Origin: Thunnus maccoyii | Lineage: Eukaryota > Chordata > Actinopteri > Scombriformes > Scombridae | Length of the DNA stretch: 64,000 bases | Reading direction: 5' to 3' | NCBI RefSeq assembly: GCF_910596095.1 | Contig: NC_056552.1 | Location: forward strand, 15,139,111-15,203,110 | Shown: in pieces, positions 52,030-64,000 of the stretch | Layout of the letters: each line of letters starts with the position of its first letter | Numbering within the stretch: the first letter of the stretch is position 1 | Notes under the pieces: model-generated | The model's input: the letters and a program-made list of their open reading frames with translations, nothing else | Databases searched by the model: none | Told to the model about the DNA's origin: nothing | Made by a program: the position numbers and the translations under genes

Positions 52030-52305
52030 CAGGGAAGCACAGTGGCTAAGTGGTTAGCATTGTTGCCTCACAGTGATAAGGTCCTAGGTTCAAATCCCAA
52101 CTAGGGCAGGGCCTTTCTGTGTGGACTTATGGAGTGTGGATTTTCCCCACCATCAAAAACATGTATATTAATTAATTCTCCTGTCAGTGGCATTAGTTTA
52201 GAGCTGGAATGGGTGCCTGCTGCCCCTCAGGGATGGGTTAAATGCAGAGATCAAATTTCACTACATCGTATGATTGTATGTGACAATAAAACCTGATTTG
52301 CATTA
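51931..52305 (+). mobile_element. Composite 5S/tRNA-derived SINE
   Basis: The first 99 bp derive from 5S rRNA. From 52,037 a tRNA-like unit follows, with an A box TGGCTAAGTGG at 52,043-52,053 and a perfect B box GGTTCAAATCC at 52,087-52,097. A body and a tail ending TATGTGACAATAAAACC follow at about 52,298. Such composite RNA polymerase III heads are known in vertebrate SINEs. It may alternatively be two adjacent insertions. Confidence 0.7.
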
Positions 52306-53101
52306 GATTCATTTTAACAGAGCAACAGTGGCCATAGCATATACAGTATTAGTCCAATAAACAGCACCAGATTTTTTTAACATCTTATCTGCGTGTCAAG
52401 CTATTTCTTTTCAGTTTTAGCGCACTTCAGAGGGTTTTTTTTTTTTTTCAAGAAAACCCAATTTATGAATTTTAAGATAACAAGTTAGAAATTTAACTGA
52501 GGCCCGATGTCCTATGAAATTGTAAAGCTCCTGTTTATAGAGGTGAGCTGGTAGCAAGAGAAACCCTTCAACACTAATAAATGGGCTTTACATTTTTCTG
52601 CTGTCACTGAAGGAAAAGGGAAGGAGTTTGTTTTGGACAGCGCCAAAAACAGAAGTGTAGACACATCGAAATCATTAGATTTAAACAAGAGATTTAAGAC
52701 GTTAAAAAATATATAAAATATATGAGGTAACAAACTAAGACACCCAGATCCATGAACGTGAAGATTAATGCTGCTGGGAATTGGAACAGGTTTCATAAAC
52801 CTGCTCAGGAGCTAGAATTTCATTACCAAGTACAAAAAAAGATAATCTCAAAGTTACTCTGGCCCTCATAAAACATAGATCTCAACAGGATGTTTTCTTT
52901 TATTCTGTTTTAAAGTTTCTTCTGATTCAAATGGATCTTACATAAAAATACTTGTTCAAGTTGTAACTCCTCTACTTCTTTGCAGTCTCATAATTCTAAT
53001 TTCTTAAAGATTCTGTCATTTTGTGTGACAGCTAAAACACATAATTCATAGAAAAATACCCAGACAAAGTTTGCATTGCATTCAATACAAAATAGTTGTG
53101 G
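52306..53101. other. Intergenic, no feature seen
   Basis: AT-rich sequence with a T run at 52,435-52,449 and no recognisable gene or repeat. It separates the convergent nxph3 and spop transcripts. Confidence 0.5.
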
Positions 53102-54702
53102 TTTATTCTTTCGGGAACAAAAAATGGCAACAACTAAGTGTCACTTCTCATAACCAGCGATATCTACAGGAAAGAAACAACAACGGTTCCTTCTATCAAT
53201 TACCATTTTCTACCAGCTTCAAATGATAACTTCAAAAATGTATTACATGTGGTTTGCCTTGGTGTGCATTTTTTTCACATTCTGTCTATTCTGAACATTA
53301 AAACGTGTTCATTTCAATTTCATTTCCCCTCAGTCTTCATGCCTGCAAAGAAAACGTCTGTCCGCTTTTTTCAATTTCACGGTTGAAAATGATTTTGTTT
53401 ACACAACTTCAAAAACACTAGTGTCTGTACAAATTCCTATGAAAAAAATAGAAATGACAGTTCTGAGGAAAGACAAATAAGAAATCCATTATAAAAGAAC
53501 ATGAACATGCCTGATTGAATCCTAATGTTATTTTGTAACCATTTCTTGACATTTATTTTTCCCTCCATTTGTTGTCTCCATTGGTTTGTCTGCTGACACC
53601 TTGGATTTTATTTTCTCTCAAGGGCTACAAGGACAGATCCACACACAGAATACAATTTCCCCAAGAATGACATCCAGTTGTGCGTTGCTATTTTCTGTAT
53701 CCTCACTATATACTGCTCTTTTTCTTCCTGCTATTTGAAAAATGAAAACGGACGCAGATGAAGCAGAGTTCTATATGGGAGTACATGTGTTTGTTTTTTG
53801 TCACTTGCTGATAAATCATCTTAAAGGGTACTTGTTCTTGGTGGTCCAGCTGGGTCTTTAGTCCATGAAGCTTGCTTCAATGTGTGCTTGCCTACAGTAT
53901 TTCTACTTTACTGCTGGTAAGGGTTGACAAGGGGTGACCTGTGACTTTAGTGCAATGTTTCCCAACTTTCTTTGGGAAAAAAATTATTTTGATGATTTTG
54001 TCCCACATCTGCTTTTTTGACTAGCCCTTGGTTGTCTTTCTCGGGGGTCTTCTAGTTTGTAAATAACAGGCCCACTTCTTCTTCTTTGTCTTCTTCAGTC
54101 CCTCATAGGCCCATGAGTTCTTTAGTTAAGGGGCTTCTCCAACCGCTCTACACTAAGAACAGAGCAAAAAGAAGCCTTATGATGAAATAGACAGTTAAAG
54201 ACTTTATTTATCTGGGCTTGTCCTTTATGCCTCCACATTTCCAGACAGTTGGCTCTTACTGAGTTGCTGTGTCCATTTCTTTCTCCCGAACAGATTCCAA
54301 AGTAGGAACTAGCAGGATGTCGGAAGGATTTAGATCGAGTCTTCACACGCGAAAAAGAGCACAATGTCGGACCTCGCTAAGCCAGAGCCGGTGAGGAAAG
54401 GGTTTGTTTTTTTTTTTGTAAACGACTAACATCCACTTCACGAGCCCACCTGTCCCTCTTTTTTCCATCTCCTCCTCCTCCTCCTCCTTCTTCTTCTTCC
54501 CTCCATCTTTAGAAGAGACTAAATACAGCAGGTTCTGGATGGGGCAGAAGGTGGGGATCGGGGGGAGGCTGTAGGTAGTGTAGTAGGTAACAGCAAGGGG
54601 AAAGTTTGTCCCTGTGTGTTTGAGGGCGGGGGTGTCTGTGTGTCTTTGTGTATTTATGTATGTGTGTGTATAAGTGTGTGTAGACGCCTCGCTGTGAGGC
54701 TG
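53102..54702 (-). other. spop: spop 3' untranslated region
   Basis: About 1.6 kb follows the spop stop on the minus strand, ending at an AATAAA at 53,107-53,102. It contains a (CTC)n/(CTT)n tract at 54,469-54,500 (purine-rich in the transcript) and TG-rich text near 54,620-54,680. The polyadenylation site is inferred from the hexamer only. Confidence 0.55.
54469..54500. repeat. CTC/CTT trinucleotide tract
   Basis: Seven or so CTC units followed by CTT units in the spop 3' untranslated region. Confidence 0.9.
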
Positions 54703-59642
<4,940 letters not shown>

Positions 59643-62600
59643 CTAGAAAACACACAACGTGAGCGTGATTAATTGATCAGACTAGAGTTAGAAATAAATC
59701 TCCTTGAAGTTCCTTGAAAATTCAGTTTAGTCTGGAACGCATTCCTCTAACACACAGGCAGGCGATCACATAGCGCACATTCTTTAAACAAAACACAGCT
59801 CACACCTAGGCACTGTATCTTTCATTAATCCAGTTCAGACTTCATATCGTTTAATTCATGTGGCCACACTGCCTGCGATTGAGGTTCGTTGTGTTGGGGG
59901 CTAGATGAATTGTCCCTGACCCACAGGGAGACAGCAGGAGATCGATGGCCCATGCCTGTTCTAAGATCAATAGCCTCTGCAATTGCAATTAAGTCTCAAA
60001 AATGAACTGTAAATAAACAAGGTGGCAAACTGTCTCCCAGGACAGTAGTGGTGATGTTTGCAGCCACTGGCCAAATCCAAGGCTCCCAAATTACCTTCAA
60101 ATCACATAAGCAGGACATGCAGATTTGTTATATACACTTCCCTCCTCCAAATACTCACAAACACATGGCTCTACACACAGACTGTTTAACTCTGATGCAC
60201 AGCTCTCTGCAAGAGCTTAAACTGGTCAGCAGGGACCATTTAATGCTAGTTAAGTTTTAATTCTCTTGATAAAGAGACTGACACTTCTCATCTCATTTTC
60301 TTGGATATGCAGCTCATTGGGTGGAAATTCTGGATTCTGCTGTGATGCAGCGAGAGGTAACTATGAAAAACTGTAAAATCAAGTCTTGAAAAAGGTCTAT
60401 CTGTATATATATTTTAACTGTTTATAAACTGCAACAACAAACTGCATTAAGCATTGACAACAAAGCCGCATTCTGACATATTTCAATTAATCACAGACTT
60501 CTGAAAACAAGAGTGGGGAAATATATTTGAGTGGGCCTCACAATTAAATACATTTTTGCTGGTGGTTTAAATCTCACATTTGGTTGGTTGGTGGGATGGC
60601 TATCGAAGAACAGATAGTCCACACACAAGTGTAAAATCTCAAATTCTACATATTAATTATTTGAGTCTAATGGATAACTATGAGCTCCTAATTTTTTGGT
60701 TTTTTTCCACACAAGAAGCACACACTATTCTTAAAGTACACAAAACGTTAGTTTCAAACATTTAACATATATGTAAAACATTAAATGTTCACATCTAAAT
60801 GAGCTTAAGTCAAAAATTGTAAAAACAACATCCTCAGTCATTATTATTTATTGAGAATTTTATACTCAAAAACTCATCAGGACTGTATGGTTGTGGTTTG
60901 ATCAGATTTGATTGACAGTACTGACAGCATGAGCGAACAACTCCACACACACGCGCCAAAACATTCTGATTCAAAAATTGCAAAATAAATCCTTATTGGT
61001 GCATGGAAATATGTGACATCAAAGTTTTCCAACTGAGTCACATCATTGAGAAGAGATAAAATAGCACCAACAGAAAAACTCCTCCAACTTATTGCACAAA
61101 ACTATGTGTTTGTGTAGGACATCATCACTGCGATAAGATGTTGATGCTGATTGAGAAAATAAAGACAAACCTGGTTGTTTACCACAGACTGGAGGACACA
61201 CAAATCAGTGTCACTGCTTAATTATCTGATAAAGGTATACAGATTGCCCCATTTCTACACCTTTGGTAGAGGATAAAGACCCACTGCTGGACACCATATT
61301 GACACAATGCCAGATTCATAAGCCTTTTTCATCTTGCTGCAAGGTCAGTGGCTGAACAATGTACCGTATTTCACCCAATCACTCCTATATAATACAAGTC
61401 AGTGTCTTTCTGGGCCCTCGTACAGTTGATCTGTGGCCACTGTTCAATATCATTTTCTATTTCACCAGTCCTCTAACCCTCCTTCCATCCGTACCTATCT
61501 CTCATTCGCACAGGCTTTAATGTCTTTACACCTTCATCCATAAATTCAATTTGTGATGGCTGGGAGCTGAGCTTTCTGCTCCTGATGATTTCGTTTGGTG
61601 CTACAATGACAGTGATGCTGTCTAAAGGCTGTGAAAACTGTAAAATTTGAACAGTATGTGTATTGCACAGTCTAATGGTGTAAACTGTTTTGTTGAACCC
61701 CTTTGAATCTACTTAGCTACTGTATGCTACGGCACACTTAAAGCCTCTACAAATCCATGGTGCTGGTTCTGTGTGATTAGACTGTGCATGACTGACTTTC
61801 CCTTCACTTTCCTGTCAGATTTGCTGCACTTGACAGAACAGAACAGCTTTAGCATAACCATTTTGATTCTTATGAAGTTTAGTATAACTCACAACGTATC
61901 TCTTCCCAACTTCAACCTGAACAGAGGTGTAATCAGCAGAGTAACTGAAAACACCCTCTGTGGGTTTGCAGAGCTTTTTAATGCTGTTATACTGACCAGA
62001 CGCATCCCTTCAAAATCACAGTGTGTCTTTTGGAAAACCTCTGACAAGATGCCATCTAATTGTCTCAAGATGGTTCCTGGAGTATGTCTCAATCCCATTC
62101 TACATACCAATGCAGCGGAGTAAACACAATTTCGGGCAAGGTAACAAAAGCAGTACATACACAGACGTCCCACAATTCAATATTCAAAGACAATGGAGAA
62201 GAAAAAAGGAAAAAAAATTAGAACAAATTCAAATTGGGGACGGTGGTGAGATGGTCTGCATTCTCCTCACTATATTTACTTGGCAGTAGTGTTCAAAAGT
62301 TACAGTTTGTTGATAAGAGCACTAAATGAATAATTTTAATACATATTTACATATATTTATTGTATACTAACGACCAAAAAAACGAACTATAAATGTCTAC
62401 CTGCCCAGAAACTGCAGATGAAAAGTAATTAGTCGCTAAATCCGATACAGAGCATCTCTTCTGCTGTTATGAAATTTATTTTAAATAAAAAAAAAAAATC
62501 ACAAATGATTGAATGTTAAACATATGGTATATAAAACGTATGGACACAGTTAAAGTGCAGATTTACATAGAGTGAATATCAGGCTAAAAACTTAACATGA

Positions 62601-64000
62601 ACTGAGTGATACGACAAAGTCACAGTCAAAGTGGACCAAGAGCCAGGTGGAGAAAGAAAAGATTATTCTAGAGGGAAAAATGTGAGTGTAACTAATACAG
62701 TATATCAGAACAGTGTCACTGTCAGTAGGCATATCTCTGTGCTGATTCAAGATGTTTAGCCTAATGTGACCCCAATGAACTGAGGAGTACTTGTCATGTT
62801 ATTCACCGCTCCAACTGCATTACCTACTGTAGCCAACATAAAGTAATCCATATCAGGAGCTTGCTTCAGCCTAGTTCCAAGGACTGTTTTTAAAAAAAAA
62901 AAACTCCAATGAACAAAGAACCAACCAATCTTCTTGATTCTTTAACAATGGCAACCGGTAAGATGGAGTGAGACGATGAAGATAAAGGAAGGGGGTAGAG
63001 AGAGAAAGAAAATGAATAGTAAAGTGATAGAGAAAGCCAAATGAAAAAACAGGTGGCAAATGACAGATGGGCCACTGTCTGTGGAACTGTTCGAGGAGAT
63101 AAATTGCCACAAAAAGAGGTTAGATGGAGACAAAAGAAAATCAAAAGGTGTGAGAAAGAAATCAAGGAGAGATTCGTGGACAGGTGGGTTGTGATGAAGA
63201 TGCATGCTGCATTGAAATGTTAGTCCCAGTACCTTTTTTAAAAAGACAGTTTATGCTCTCCGGTTTCCTTCTCAGCTACCCACGAACTGAGATGTAAACT
63301 GAGCACAGATTTAAGGACAGGTAATCCAGTTATAGTGAAACAGCTGAACACATATCAGCCAGAGAGCTTCTCTCACATGACCTGCAATCAGTAACAACCT
63401 GCACCAACCCAAACTCTGAAAGGTTTATCGATCGATGACGCTTTCCAAAAACAAAAACACACAGAAAAACCACAGCAGAGGTCAAAGACAGGGGTGATAA
63501 ATTCTGGTTGTCCACTGAACTTTCACCAGATAATCAATACACTTATCACCGATAACTGTATCTATGCCTAATCTGTGTCTAACAATATGAACAAAATCCA
63601 TAAGGTTATTAAAACTGTAAGGGCTGCGATCAAAATCCATCAAACATCAAAAACATTCTTAAAAATCTATTTAAAATCAAGGAGATGGTAGAGGTAAAAC
63701 AAGCAATCTATGAAGCCTTCAATCATTGCAATCTTAGGTAGAAGACTTTTGACTTGTCCACATTGATCCTATAAAGACAAACCAGACAAGCTTGATACAA
63801 GGTGATATTCATGGCCACAACAACCCCTGTAACGACTTCAACAACTAAGATAACATTTAGTAACCTTGTGCAAATCTCTTTAACAATCCACTACTATGTC
63901 TTACTGTATCAGCAGACTTGAGTGATATGAGGATATAATACTGTGACTCTTACTGCTCAGAAAATGAGCTCTTATTAGAGTCATCTGAACTTAATTTACA
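59643..64000. other. Upstream/first-intron region of spop, no coding sequence seen
   Basis: About 4.4 kb without ORFs that match known families. ORFs at 61773-62123 (plus) and 61889-62173 (minus) overlap each other and show no domain. Those near 62,870-63,205 are shadows of purine/pyrimidine-biased DNA. The region probably belongs to the spop 5' intron, but no non-coding exon or CpG-rich promoter could be fixed. Confidence 0.45.

Noticed and set aside
61773..62289. Possible coding exons near 62 kb
   Set aside because: ORFs on both strands overlap the same bases, and neither shows a domain or splice sites joining to neighbours.

Overview
The window looks like chromosomal DNA of a teleost fish, probably a percomorph. 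It is AT-rich, with compact spliced genes separated by fish-type repeats: Tc1-like copies, an L2/Rex-type LINE, a small inverted-repeat element and a 5S/tRNA-derived SINE. The gene pair neurexophilin (+) and spop (-) matches the NXPH3-SPOP neighbourhood of human chromosome 17. I assigned the species level only by inference.

Positions 1-44,844 hold a head-to-tail tandem array of three large minus-strand genes (here A, B and C, left to right). They encode alpha-tectorin-like secreted matrix proteins. The domain order is signal peptide, NIDO, four von Willebrand D assemblies (VWD-C8, with TIL modules), an EGF-like exon, a zona pellucida (ZP) module and a hydrophobic, probably GPI-type tail. Gene B (15,150-28,547) is complete: 24 coding exons that join in frame to 2,075 codons. 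Gene A (1-9,535) has the same first 15 exons and is cut by the left window edge at the third base of exon 16. Gene C (33,367-44,639) has 21 exons and 1,951 codons and stops inside the ZP module, without the furin-like site and the tail. Coding exons 1-19 have the same length in B and C (1-15 in A), while the introns vary. Each gene has a TATA box, a short 5' untranslated exon, and a second exon that starts just before the ATG. A decayed copy of exon 14 lies upstream of gene C at about 46.1 kb, so the array was once larger or has been rearranged.

The spaces between the array genes (9.8-15.1 kb, 29.1-33.4 kb) contain only repeats: a direct duplication at 11.0/12.9 kb, a dispersed repeat shared by 10.4 and 35 kb in opposite orientation, a 343-bp inverted-repeat element at 31.4 kb, and microsatellites. 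The region 44.8-49.3 kb is also gene-free, apart from the relic exon, a Tc1-like terminus, two TCTCGCGAGA palindromes and a long GA tract just before the next gene.

Positions 49,295-50,540 encode a two-exon neurexophilin (nxph3, 261 aa), a secreted ligand of alpha-neurexins. Positions 54,703-59,483 (minus) encode spop, the CUL3 ubiquitin-ligase substrate adaptor, in nine coding exons giving exactly 374 aa, the human length. The two genes are convergent and share a 3' intergenic region of about 2 kb that contains the 5S/tRNA-derived SINE. From 59.6 kb to the end I see no further coding sequence; this is probably the first intron and upstream region of spop.
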